Of a stretch of DNA of 64,000 nucleotides, positions 44,864 through 53,149 are shown piece by piece (the stretch's first letter is position 1; every line of letters starts with the position of its first letter). The position numbers and the translations under genes are program-made. Under the pieces are notes generated by a model. The model was not told the origin of the DNA. It saw only the letters and a list, made by a program, of their open reading frames with translations, and searched no databases. The stretch is from Aureimonas sp. Leaf427 (GTDB lineage Bacteria > Pseudomonadota > Alphaproteobacteria > Rhizobiales > Rhizobiaceae): assembly GCF_001425485.1 (NCBI RefSeq), contig NZ_LMQW01000034.1, forward strand, positions 1-64,000, read 5' to 3'.

Positions 44864-44886
44864 ACAAACGATAGAGACGGCATCCA

Positions 44887-44912
44887 GGGTTCGTCTGGTT
44901 CAGGACGAACCC
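44887..44912. terminator. Perfect hairpin in the convergent gap
   Basis: GGGTTCGTC and GACGAACCC (9 bp) flank an 8-base loop. It is the second of three hairpins between the convergent PhnA-family and Anbu genes. Confidence 0.4.
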
Positions 44913-44924
44913 GAAGAACCCTCG

Positions 44925-44949
44925 GCTCTCGGCGTCGTCCGCCGAGAGC
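44925..44949. terminator. Perfect hairpin after the Anbu gene
   Basis: GCTCTCGGCG and CGCCGAGAGC (10 bp) flank a 5-base loop, 24 bases downstream of the Anbu stop on its strand. It is the third hairpin in the gap and could end the Anbu transcript. Confidence 0.45.
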
Positions 44950-44972
44950 ATCGGACGCTGAGCCGAGCCGTT

Positions 44973-45776
44973 TCAGACGACGCGGCGCGGCCGGTCCAAC
45001 TCGCCCCGGTCGTCTTCCGGCAGGTCTTCGGAGGTCGTCATGCCGATGCGGAAGGCCGGAAGCTGGTCGAAGGCCGTCTTCAGCGCGTCCGACCAACCTT
45101 CGGAGATCTGGCGGTAATAGGGATCGCGATGATCGAAGCGCTGGCGATGGCCGGCGGCGAGGCTGTCGGCATCGTAGAACTGCATGTCGATGGGCAGGCC
45201 CACCGACAGGTTCGAGCGGATCGTCGAGTCGAAGGAGACGAGCAGAAGCTTCGCCGCCTCTTCCAGCTGCATCTTGCGATCATAGGTCCGGATGATGATC
45301 GGGCGGCCGTATTTGTGCTCGCCGATCTGGAAGAACGGGTTGTCCGTGCCCGCCTCGATGAAGTTGCCCTCCGGGTAGATCATGAAGAGGCGGGGACGCC
45401 CGCCCTTGATCTGGCCGCCGAAGATGAAGGAGCCGGAGAAGCGGCTCTCCGAGGAGGGGCCGGAGGCCGCGCGCGTGTGCGCGATGACCTCGGCCAGCGT
45501 GTCGCCGACGAGCTTGGCCGTCTGGAACATCGACGGCTGGTTCAGGATCGCGGGCACGCGCTTGGCCGGCGCCTGTCCGCGCTCTTCCAGCAGCGAGACG
45601 GTCGCCTGCGTGGTCGCGAGATTGCCGGCGCTGAGGAGGCAGAGGAACCTCTCGCCCGGCACTTCCCACGTCTTCATCTTGGTGACGACCGAGATGTTGT
45701 CGATGCCCGCATTGGTGCGGGTGTCCGACATGAAGACGAGCCCCTTGTCGACGAGCAAGCCTACGCAATAGGTCAT
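44973..45776 (-). CDS. Anbu proteasome-type protease
   Basis: A 267-residue beta-type proteasome-like subunit. Removing Met exposes Thr2 (MTYCVGLLVDKG), the N-terminal nucleophile. SDTRTNAGIDNIS and KMKTWEV supply the Asp and Lys of the active-site set. It matches the Anbu family (ancestral beta subunit), which forms open-ring assemblies. Anbu is usually in an operon with an alpha-E protein, a circularly permuted ATP-grasp protein and a transglutaminase; the first two are encoded just upstream, but no transglutaminase is. The operon may make and remove a peptide tag (hypothesis of the field). Confidence 0.9.
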   Translation of the reverse strand: MTYCVGLLVDKGLVFMSDTRTNAGIDNISVVTKMKTWEVPGERFLCLLSAGNLATTQATVSLLEERGQAPAKRVPAILNQPSMFQTAKLVGDTLAEVIAHTRAASGPSSESRFSGSFIFGGQIKGGRPRLFMIYPEGNFIEAGTDNPFFQIGEHKYGRPIIIRTYDRKMQLEEAAKLLLVSFDSTIRSNLSVGLPIDMQFYDADSLAAGHRQRFDHRDPYYRQISEGWSDALKTAFDQLPAFRIGMTTSEDLPEDDRGELDRPRRVV

Positions 45777-46004
45777 GGTCTGCACTCCCGAGAACCCACG
45801 CGGCCGCGATCGATGGCGCGAAGGGCATAGAGCCTTCCGCGCTTCGGAAAGCGCGGATCGGCGCGGCGACTGTTGCCGGAACGATGGCGGGCCGCAACCC
45901 CGAAACGACGATGCACCGCACCGAAGCGGCTTGCGACCGGTTCCGTACCCATTTTGAGCGGCCAAACCGCCGGTTCAAAGGTCTGCGGGCCGCAAGGGGC
46001 GCCT

Positions 46005-46037
46005 TCGAAGGAGCGCCGGCGGCGCGGGCTCCTTCGA
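46005..46037. other. Perfect hairpin between the alpha-E and Anbu genes
   Basis: TCGAAGGAGC and GCTCCTTCGA (10 bp) flank a 13-base GC-rich loop. It lies in the 298-base gap where a transglutaminase gene is usually found in Anbu operons. It may stabilise, attenuate or terminate the leftward transcript. Confidence 0.45.
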
Positions 46038-46074
46038 CTGATTCTAAGGGAAGCCTTGCCGGTCCGCGGAGACG

Positions 46075-47022
46075 TCAGGAATAGAAGCGGTAGCTCCGGG
46101 CGATCTCCAGCGCGAGGCGGTTGTGACCGACCATGAAGCTGGCGAGGAACTCGTGAAGCCCGGAATCGATGATGTCCCCGACGTCCCGTCCCGCGAAGGC
46201 GGCGTTCGTCGCGAGCGCCGTCGCATGGCAGTCGTGCTCCTCGCCATAGGTCCTGGCGAGGAAGCCGAGGCTTTCCTGGATCGAGCCGTAGCAATAGGCG
46301 AGCGAACGCGGCATGCGCTTGTTGAGGATGAGGAAGTCGATGATGTCCCGCGCGCGGTAGTCCGCATCGTATTCCCAGGTGTAGGAGCGGTGCGCCGACA
46401 CCGAGCGCAGGATCGAGCCCCACTGGAAATTGTCGAGCGACGAGCCGATCGAGGAGTGCTTGGGCAGAAGCACCCAGTATTTCACGTCGAGGATGCGCGC
46501 GGTGTTGTCGGCGCGCTCGATGAACGTGCCGAGATTGCAGAAATCGAAGATCTCGTTTCGCAACATCGTGCCGTGGAACGTGCCGCGGATGAGGGCAGCC
46601 TGCTTCTTCACCAGCTCCAGCGTGCCCGGCAGCTCGCTGTCGCGCACGGGGCTTGCCAGACGCCGCTTCAGCGTCATCCAGGCCTCGTTCAGCGCCTCCC
46701 AGGTCTCTCGCGTCAGGGCCGTGCGCACCATGCGCCCGTTCATCCGCGCGGTGTCGATGGCCGAGAGCACGCTGGACGGGTTTTCCAGATCGCGCAGCAG
46801 GTAGTCGACAATGTGGGCGGGCTCGAAGTCGCTGTATTTCGACTTGTAGGCCGCTTCGACGCCGGCCGAGACCAGCACGGACTGCCACTCGTCGGGCTCG
46901 GCGGAGAGGTTGGTCAGGGACAGGCGCAGGCCTGCGTCGATCAGGCGGGCCATGTTCTCCGCCCGCTCGATATAGCGGTGCATCCAGAACAGGCCCTGGG
47001 CGGTGCGTCCGAGTAGCGCCAT
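46075..47022 (-). CDS. Alpha-E domain protein
   Basis: A 315-residue helical protein. LLGRTAQGLFWMHRYIERAENMARLIDAG at the N-terminus and GTFIERADNTARILDVKYWVLLP internally are the repeated IERAxN-type motifs of the alpha-E family. It starts three bases after the ATP-grasp gene stop and is surely co-transcribed with it. Alpha-E proteins are always linked to circularly permuted ATP-grasp proteins and are thought to assist or be modified by them; no activity has been established from sequence. Confidence 0.9.
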   Translation of the reverse strand: MALLGRTAQGLFWMHRYIERAENMARLIDAGLRLSLTNLSAEPDEWQSVLVSAGVEAAYKSKYSDFEPAHIVDYLLRDLENPSSVLSAIDTARMNGRMVRTALTRETWEALNEAWMTLKRRLASPVRDSELPGTLELVKKQAALIRGTFHGTMLRNEIFDFCNLGTFIERADNTARILDVKYWVLLPKHSSIGSSLDNFQWGSILRSVSAHRSYTWEYDADYRARDIIDFLILNKRMPRSLAYCYGSIQESLGFLARTYGEEHDCHATALATNAAFAGRDVGDIIDSGLHEFLASFMVGHNRLALEIARSYRFYS

Positions 47023-47024
47023 GG

Positions 47025-48452
47025 TCAGTCCTCCAGCACCCAGGTGTCCTTAGTCCCGCCGCCCTGGCTGGAGTTCACGACGAGCGAGCCCTCCTTCAGC
47101 GCGACGCGGGTGAGGCCGCCCGGGATGATCTTCACGTGGTCGGAGACGAGGACGAAGGGGCGCAGGTCGACATGCCGGGGGGCGAGGCCTTTTTCGAGGA
47201 GGATCGGGACGGTGGAGAGCGCGAGGGTCGGCTGGGCGATGTAGTTGGACGGCCGCTCGCGAAGCTTCTTGGCGAAAAGCTCCTGTTCGGCCCTGGTCGA
47301 GGTCGGGCCGACCAGCATGCCGTAGCCGCCGGACCCGTGCACCTCCTTCACGACGAGTTCGGCCAGATGCTCGAGCACGTAGGCGAGGCTGTCGGCCTCC
47401 GCGCAGCGATAGGTCGGCACGTTCTCGAGCTTGGCCTTCTCGCCCGTGTAGAACTCCACGATCTCGGGCATGTAGGAATAGATCGCCTTGTCGTCGGAAA
47501 TGCCGGTGCCGGGGGCGTTGGCGATCGTGATGCCGCCGGCCTTGTAGACGTCCATGATGCCGGCCACGCCGAGGACGGAATCCGGCTTGAAGGCGAGGGG
47601 ATCGAGATAGGCGTCGTCGACGCGGCGGTAGAGCACGTCGATCGTCTTGAAGCCTTGCGTCGTGCGCATCTTGATGCGCCCGTCCACAAGCTTCAGGTCC
47701 GCGCCTTCGACCAGTTCGACGCCCATCTGGTCGGCCAGGAAGGCGTGTTCGTAATAGGCCGAGTTGTGGATGCCGGGCGTCAGGACGGCGATCGTCGGGG
47801 GTCCCTCGCAGAGCGGCGGCGCGACGGCGGCGAGCGAGCGGCGCAGGTGGTGCGGATAGGTCTCGACCGGGCGCACGCGGTTTTCCGCGAAGAGCTCCGG
47901 GAACATCTGCATCATCGTCTCGCGGTTCTCGATCATGTACGAGACGCCGGACGGGGTGCGGGCATTGTCCTCGAGGACGTAGAACTGGTCCTCGCCGACG
48001 CGCACGATGTCGGTTCCGATGATGTGCGTGTAGACGCCGCCGGGCGGCGTGAAGCCGACCATTTCGGGCAGGAAGGTCTCGTTGCCCTCGATCAGCCGGG
48101 CCGGCAGCTTGCCGGCCTTCACGATCTCCTGATCATGGTAGATGTCGTGGAGAAAGGCGTTCAGCGCCTTCACGCGCTGCTCGATCCCTTCCGCGAGCTT
48201 GGCCCATTCGCGGCCGGAAATGATGCGGGGCACGAGATCGAACGGGATCAGCCGCTCCGCCGCCTCCGCGTCGCCGTAGACGGCGAAGGTGATGCCGGTC
48301 CGACGGAAAACGCTTTCGGCCTCGCCGGTCTTCTCGACGAGAAGTTCCGGGTCCTGTCGCGTATACCAGTCGTTGAAACGTTCGTAGGGCTGGCGTACGC
48401 CGGTTGCCCCGTCCAGCATCTCGTCAAACGGTTTGGCCAATAGAGTCTCCAT
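47025..48452 (-). CDS. Circularly permuted type 2 ATP-grasp protein
   Basis: A 475-residue protein. ERFNDWYTRQDPELLVEKTGEAESVFRRTGITFAVYG, FTPPGGVYTHIIGTDIVR, VVKEVHGSGGYGMLVGPT and KDTWVLED are typical. The lysine- and glycine-rich loop near 360-380 is the ATP-binding part of the permuted grasp. ATP-grasp enzymes ligate carboxylates to amines, so an amidoligase making peptide-like bonds is expected. The ATG at 48452 has GGCGGAG six bases upstream. First gene of the Anbu operon. Confidence 0.9.
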   Translation of the reverse strand: METLLAKPFDEMLDGATGVRQPYERFNDWYTRQDPELLVEKTGEAESVFRRTGITFAVYGDAEAAERLIPFDLVPRIISGREWAKLAEGIEQRVKALNAFLHDIYHDQEIVKAGKLPARLIEGNETFLPEMVGFTPPGGVYTHIIGTDIVRVGEDQFYVLEDNARTPSGVSYMIENRETMMQMFPELFAENRVRPVETYPHHLRRSLAAVAPPLCEGPPTIAVLTPGIHNSAYYEHAFLADQMGVELVEGADLKLVDGRIKMRTTQGFKTIDVLYRRVDDAYLDPLAFKPDSVLGVAGIMDVYKAGGITIANAPGTGISDDKAIYSYMPEIVEFYTGEKAKLENVPTYRCAEADSLAYVLEHLAELVVKEVHGSGGYGMLVGPTSTRAEQELFAKKLRERPSNYIAQPTLALSTVPILLEKGLAPRHVDLRPFVLVSDHVKIIPGGLTRVALKEGSLVVNSSQGGGTKDTWVLED

Positions 48453-48703
48453 TCCAACTCCGCCTAGAAGAGAAGCCGGGCGCCTGAAAATCAAGGGTCG
48501 GATGCCCTTAAAGCGGCAAAGCGCGACTCTTTCGAGACGAGAAGGAAGGGTTCGTCCGGCGATTGTGCAGCGACGCGCCGGATCTGCCTGTTTTCGCGCC
48601 GGGACGCGGCTCGCTTTCAGGCAGATCGCAACGAAGACGCGCAGGTGATCCTGAAAAAGACTGACGATCAGTCTTCAGAACCGTTTTCCCGACGGGTCTG
48701 CTG
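48453..48703. promoter_or_regulatory. Promoter region of the ATP-grasp/alpha-E/Anbu operon
   Basis: A 251-base gap between the DegT aminotransferase stop and the ATP-grasp start, both leftward. No gene is seen. It must hold the promoter of the Anbu operon; no specific motif was assigned. Confidence 0.4.
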
Positions 48704-49843
48704 TCAGGCCTCGGCCAACGCCTCCCGCGCGGCCTTCATGATCGTGTCCTGCGTCGCCTCGTCGAGATAGGCGTGCATGGGCAGGCTGACGACCTCCTCC
48801 GCCAGCGTGTCCGTCACCGGCAGGACGCCGCCTGCGACCGGAAAGACGCCGTAGGCCGTCTGGCGATGGAGGGGCCGGGGATAGTAGATCACGGTCGGCA
48901 CGCCGCGCGCCTTCATGCCGGCCATGAAGGCGTCCCGCCGGCCGCCGGAAACGCGCACGGTGTACTGCGCGAAGGTCGAGACGGCGCCGTTCGGCAGCAT
49001 CTGAGGCGTCAGACCCTCCGGCAGGCCCTGTCGATAGCGCCGGCCGATCCGCATGCGGGACTCGATCTCCTCGGGGAAGATCGCGAGCTTCTCGATGACG
49101 ACGGCGGCCTGGAGCGTGTCCATGCGCGCATTCATGCCGATGCGCACGTTGTCGTAGCGGTCGGTGCCGCCGCCATGGACGCGGAGCGAGCGCATGATGT
49201 CGGCGAGCGGCTTGTCGTTGGTCTGCACCGCGCCGCCGTCGCCGTAGCAGCCGAGCGGCTTGGCCGGATAGAAGCTCGTCGCCACCACGTCCGCCCAGGC
49301 GCTCGCCTGCCGGCCGTCGAGCGTCGAGCCGTAGCCCTGCGCCGCGTCGGAGAGAAGCTTCAGACCGTGCCGGTCGCAGATCTCGCGGATCGCCGGATAG
49401 TCGGCGGCAAGACCGAAGAGATCGACCGTGATGACCGCGCGGGGCTTCAGGCGGTCCGCGGCGATGGTTTCCTCGATCGCCGCTGCGAGACTGTCGGGGT
49501 CCATGTTGAACGTGTGCGGCAGGACGTCGACGAAGACCGCGCTGGCGCCCAGCATGGCGACGACTTCGGCCGTCGCGGCGAAGGTGAAGCTCGGGCAGAA
49601 GACCGCATCGCCCGGCCGGATGCCCCAGGCCGAGAGCGGCAGCAGCAGGGCGTCCGTGCCGGAGCCGCAGGACAACGTCTCGCTCATGCCGCCGAAGGCC
49701 GAGAGGGCGGCTTCGAGCTCGGCGACGTCGGGACCCATGATGAAGGAGCCGTCGTCGAGAATGCGCTTGAACCGCGCCTCCACCCGGTCGCGAACGCGGT
49801 CGCGCTGCGTGGCGAGGTCGATGAAGGCGATCGGTTTCGTCAT
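48704..49843 (-). CDS. DegT/DnrJ/EryC1/StrS sugar aminotransferase
   Basis: A 379-residue PLP enzyme. The Schiff-base lysine is K195 in ATSFYPAKPLGCYGDGGAVQTND, and other family motifs are SGTDALLLPLSAWGIRPGDAVFCPSFTFAATAE and SDAAQGYGSTLDGR. These enzymes put an amino group on nucleotide-linked keto sugars. No sugar dehydratase is next to it, so the keto sugar may come from elsewhere. It lies on the same strand as, and upstream of, the ATP-grasp operon, and next to a GT4 gene. Confidence 0.87.
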   Translation of the reverse strand: MTKPIAFIDLATQRDRVRDRVEARFKRILDDGSFIMGPDVAELEAALSAFGGMSETLSCGSGTDALLLPLSAWGIRPGDAVFCPSFTFAATAEVVAMLGASAVFVDVLPHTFNMDPDSLAAAIEETIAADRLKPRAVITVDLFGLAADYPAIREICDRHGLKLLSDAAQGYGSTLDGRQASAWADVVATSFYPAKPLGCYGDGGAVQTNDKPLADIMRSLRVHGGGTDRYDNVRIGMNARMDTLQAAVVIEKLAIFPEEIESRMRIGRRYRQGLPEGLTPQMLPNGAVSTFAQYTVRVSGGRRDAFMAGMKARGVPTVIYYPRPLHRQTAYGVFPVAGGVLPVTDTLAEEVVSLPMHAYLDEATQDTIMKAAREALAEA

Positions 49844-50007
49844 GGAGGTCTCGTGTCCGGGTGGTGTCCGCGGACGCGCGCATGTCGCGCGGCCCTCGGT
49901 CGTCGAACCGGGCTAACGGTTTCGCTCCGCTTATCCAAGAGTCCCGCCCCGGCGGAGCCGTCAAGAATTGTCGCCGATCGGCGAGAGGGCGTGATAGCGG
50001 CGGCGTT

Positions 50008-51138
50008 TCAGGCAGGGAGCAGCGATGCGTAGAGCCGCTTCACAACTTCCATCACGTCGCGTTCGGTGTAGCCGTCGAGGACCCGCGCCCGCGCCGCCTC
50101 GCCCATGCGGGCCACCAGCGGACGGTCACGCGCCAGCGCCGAAATCGCGGAGGCGAGGGGCGCTGCGGCGGGCTGGACGACGCGCCCCTCGATGCCGTCG
50201 CGCACGAAGCTGCGGCAGCCGGGAACGTCCGTCGTCAGGAGCGCGCGGCCGCAGGCGGCGGCTTCGAGAAGCGTGCGCGGCAGGCCCTCGCCGCCGCGCG
50301 AGGGAAGGCAGGCGGCGTGGTGGTTCCGCCAGACGGCGGCGACGTCGCGCGTCGGCCCGTGCCAGGAGATTCCGTCCCGGCGCGACCACTCGTCGAGTTG
50401 CTCGGCCGGAATGGCTTTCGGGTTGGCGGGATCGGGCGCGCCGTAGAGCGACAGCTCGACATCGGCCCCGCCGGCCCGCGCCGCGCCGACGGCCTCCACG
50501 GCAAGGTCGATGCCCTTCGACCAGAGCATCCGCGCCACGAGAGCGATCCGCAGCGTCTCGCCGCCCGGCAGGGGCGCGGGATGCAGCGCTTCCGGATCGA
50601 TGCCGGCGCCGCCGACGATCGTCATCGTCTCCGCGCCCGGATCGAGGCCGAGAAGACGGGGATCGTCCGGGTTCTCGAAGAGATAGCGGGTTCCCGGTGT
50701 CTCGAAGACCCTGCGGATCGCGGTGCGCACGCCGAGCCGGGCCGCGACGCCGACGAGGCCGCGCTTGGCGCCGAGAAAGCCGAGCCCGGTCAGCGCGAAC
50801 ACGAGCCGGCCGATGCCGGCCTGCCGCGCCGCCGCGCCGCCGATAAGGATCGAGCGGAGCGCGATGCAGTGGAGGATGTCGGGCTTCTCCCGGCGCAGGA
50901 TCTCGGCGACCTGGCCGACCGCGCCGCCGATCGCGCGGGGATCGAGGCTGCGCCGATCCGCTTCCAGGGCGACCAGCCGCGCGCCGGTCGCCTCGATCGG
51001 CGCGCGCGCGTCTCGAACCCGCGCGACGACCACGACCTCCAGCCCCATCTCGCGCGCCGCGCGCGCCATGGGCAGGAAGTGGGAGGCGAAGAACCAGTCT
51101 TCGGTGGCGAGGAAGAGGATCTTGGGAGAGGCCGGCAT
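50008..51138 (-). CDS. Family 4 glycosyltransferase
   Basis: A 376-residue GT4-type enzyme (GT-B fold). KILFLATEDWFFASHFLPMARAAREMGLEVVVVARV is the N-terminal Rossmann part, KPDILHCIALRSIL the middle and LPSRGGEGLPRTLLEAAACGRALLTTDVPGC the donor-binding EGLP-type motif. It transfers a sugar from a nucleotide donor at the cytoplasmic face. The upstream frame to 51249 adds non-homologous residues. It is on the same strand as the DegT aminotransferase, 164 bases before it. Confidence 0.85.
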   Translation of the reverse strand: MPASPKILFLATEDWFFASHFLPMARAAREMGLEVVVVARVRDARAPIEATGARLVALEADRRSLDPRAIGGAVGQVAEILRREKPDILHCIALRSILIGGAAARQAGIGRLVFALTGLGFLGAKRGLVGVAARLGVRTAIRRVFETPGTRYLFENPDDPRLLGLDPGAETMTIVGGAGIDPEALHPAPLPGGETLRIALVARMLWSKGIDLAVEAVGAARAGGADVELSLYGAPDPANPKAIPAEQLDEWSRRDGISWHGPTRDVAAVWRNHHAACLPSRGGEGLPRTLLEAAACGRALLTTDVPGCRSFVRDGIEGRVVQPAAAPLASAISALARDRPLVARMGEAARARVLDGYTERDVMEVVKRLYASLLPA

Positions 51139-51262
51139 GGATGTCGCTATAGAGCACCCTTTGCCGGATCGCACGTCTGCGACCGCTCGGCGGTCGACGA
51201 GCGCTTGACCCGGTGGGGCCGGTGGATGCAATGCGCCGCTGAAGATCAAGGGAGAGCCGAGA

Positions 51263-52015
51263 ATGACGTTCGCGACCTATCCAAGCCTTCGCGATGTCGC
51301 GGTGATCGTGACGGGCGGCGCGTCGGGAATCGGGGCGGAGATGGTGCGGGCCTTTGCCGGGCAGGGCGCCCGCGTCGGCTTCGTCGATATCGATGCCGGC
51401 GCGGGGGAGTCGCTTGCCGCCGAGCTCGGCGGCGGGGTCCGCTTCGAGCGCTGCGATCTTCGCGACATCGAGGCCCTGAAGTCGGCGATCGGCCGGCTGC
51501 AGGCGGCGAACGGGGCGGCGGGCGTGCTCGTGAACAATGCCGCCCGGGACGACCGCCATGGCTGGGAGGAGGTCACGCCGGATTATTGGGACGAGCGGAT
51601 GGCGACGAATCTCCGCCATATGTTCTTCGCGATCCAGGCGGTGGCGCCCGGCATGATCGCGGCCGGCAAGGGCTCGATCGTCAATCTCGGCTCGACCTCC
51701 TGGTGGCAGGGGCAGGGCGGCATGCCGGCCTATACGAGCGCCAAGGCCGCCGTGCACGGCATGACGCGATCCTTCGCCCGCGACCTCGGCCCGCATCGCA
51801 TCCGCTGCAACACGGTCGTGCCGGGCTGGGTGATGACGGAGCGCCAGAAGGCGCTCTGGGTCACGCCCGAATCGATCGCTACCGCCTTGGAGCGACAGTG
51901 CCTTCCGGTCGCGATCGAGCCGGTCTACGTGGCGCGGATGGTGCTGTTCCTGGCCTCGGACGATTCGGCCCTCTGCACGTCGCAGAACTTCTTCGTCGAA
52001 GGCGGCATCGTCTGA
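51263..52015 (+). CDS. Short-chain dehydrogenase/reductase
   Basis: A 250-residue classical SDR: VTGGASGIGAEMV (17-29), D42-type NAD selectivity (GFVDIDAG), NNAARDD, a catalytic Ser region NLGSTSWWQGQGGMP and YTSAKAAVHGMT. It reads away from the GT4 gene, with about 120 bases between starts. The acidic residue after strand 2 favours NAD(H). Substrate is not evident. Confidence 0.87.
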   Translation: MTFATYPSLRDVAVIVTGGASGIGAEMVRAFAGQGARVGFVDIDAGAGESLAAELGGGVRFERCDLRDIEALKSAIGRLQAANGAAGVLVNNAARDDRHGWEEVTPDYWDERMATNLRHMFFAIQAVAPGMIAAGKGSIVNLGSTSWWQGQGGMPAYTSAKAAVHGMTRSFARDLGPHRIRCNTVVPGWVMTERQKALWVTPESIATALERQCLPVAIEPVYVARMVLFLASDDSALCTSQNFFVEGGIV

Positions 52016-52019
52016 ACGA

Positions 52020-52553
52020 TCAGCCGAGCCGCCGTCCGCCGGGGTCGCCGAGGCCGATGTCGAGTTCGTAGACGACATGCCGCTCCTGGAAGCCGGCGAC
52101 GCCGTAGAGCGAGCGCATGGCCTCGTTGGAGGAGGCGGTGCGGCCGACGATGCGCGTGTAGCCGGCCTCCTTCGCATGGCCGAGGACGGCGCGCAGCAGC
52201 ATCACGGCGGCGGCCGGTCCGGCACGCTTTCCGTCGACGTAGAAGGACCGGAAGTCGGCATAGCGGTCGCCGGTGATGAAGTTTTCCCGGGGGGCGACCC
52301 AGGCCCAGCCGAGAATGGCGTCGCCGCCGTCCTCGCCGGGCCGGGCGAGGATGGTCGTCCAGTCGCCGCCATATTTCAGGAGCTTTCCGAGCTTCTTGCG
52401 ATAGTGCGCGAGATCGGTGACGGCCTCGTCTGCAAATGAGCGGATCGCGATCTCGGCTTCGAAGGCCGCGACCGTCTCGATATCGGCCGCTTGAAACCGG
52501 CGCAGCACCAGTCCGCCGCTGCGGCTCGCTCCACTCGTGTCGTCGCTCGCCAT
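52020..52553 (-). CDS. GNAT-family N-acetyltransferase
   Basis: About 177 residues. LVLRRFQAADIETVAAFEAEIA at the N-terminus, GPAAAVMLLRAVLGHAKEAGYTRIVGRTASSNEAMRSLYGVAGFQERHVVYELDIGLG at the C-terminus follows the GNAT motif A/B order. It would acetylate an amine. Starts at 52592 and 52553 are possible. It is convergent with the SDR gene, ending 4 bases apart. In this polyamine-rich cluster, an amine acceptor is plausible (inference). Confidence 0.75.
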   Translation of the reverse strand: MASDDTSGASRSGGLVLRRFQAADIETVAAFEAEIAIRSFADEAVTDLAHYRKKLGKLLKYGGDWTTILARPGEDGGDAILGWAWVAPRENFITGDRYADFRSFYVDGKRAGPAAAVMLLRAVLGHAKEAGYTRIVGRTASSNEAMRSLYGVAGFQERHVVYELDIGLGDPGGRRLG

Positions 52554-52795
52554 GGTGATGCCTGGAACCTCCGACGGCCGGTTGCTCGTCACGTTCGGGC
52601 CCGGCTCGCTCCGCCGATCGACCGGGAGGAGGCTTTAGCGCGGGGCCGGGCGCGGGCGCAAGCTTGCCCGGCCGGGACGCCGCCGCTATAGGCTCCGGCT
52701 TCAAGCGCCTGACGAAGCCCGGCCAGCCGGTCGGCCGGGATGTCGGCAGGCGCTGCCAAAGGCCCCGAGCGGCCCTCTCCAGCGGGATCGACACG

Positions 52796-53149
52796 ATGAA
52801 GATCAGGCAGGTCCTGGCGGACATGCGCAATTGCGAGAGCCTGATCGAGGATGAGACGGCGCTTCGCGAAGCGGCTTACGCGGGCGCGGCGGCCGCGGGC
52901 GCCACCACGATCGGCGAGCATGCGATGCGCTACGTGCCGCACGGCATCACGCTCATCATCTTCCTCGCCGAAAGCCACATCATGCTGACGACCTGGCCGG
53001 AATACCGGATGGTGCTCGTCGATATCCTCCTCTGCAACCCCGACATGTCGGAGGATGCGGCGGTGGACGCCGTGGCCGCGCGGCTCTGCCCGAACGGCCT
53101 CGTCGAGCGCTCCTACGTGACGCGGCACATCGAGCCGCTGCCGGCTTGA
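52796..53149 (+). CDS. S-adenosylmethionine decarboxylase-like (SpeD family) proenzyme
   Basis: A 117-residue prokaryotic SpeD-fold protein. The self-cleavage site is E59-S60 in LAESHIMLTTWPEYRMVLVDILLC, which would give a pyruvoyl Ser. Compared with the Thermotoga enzyme, the active-site Cys is kept (C80), but the processing residues Ser55 and His68 correspond to T52 and T65. It could be an AdoMet decarboxylase with altered processing or a neofunctionalised arginine/ornithine decarboxylase, as known for other SpeD homologues. Its stop overlaps the FkbH-like start (TTGA). A BpsA-type aminopropyltransferase lies 2 kb away, so supplying decarboxylated AdoMet is plausible. Confidence 0.8.
   Translation: MKIRQVLADMRNCESLIEDETALREAAYAGAAAAGATTIGEHAMRYVPHGITLIIFLAESHIMLTTWPEYRMVLVDILLCNPDMSEDAAVDAVAARLCPNGLVERSYVTRHIEPLPA

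Noticed and set aside
45777-46074. Search for a transglutaminase between the alpha-E and Anbu genes
   Set aside because: The gap is too short and no Cys-His-Asp transglutaminase motif appears in any frame. Only a hairpin is present.
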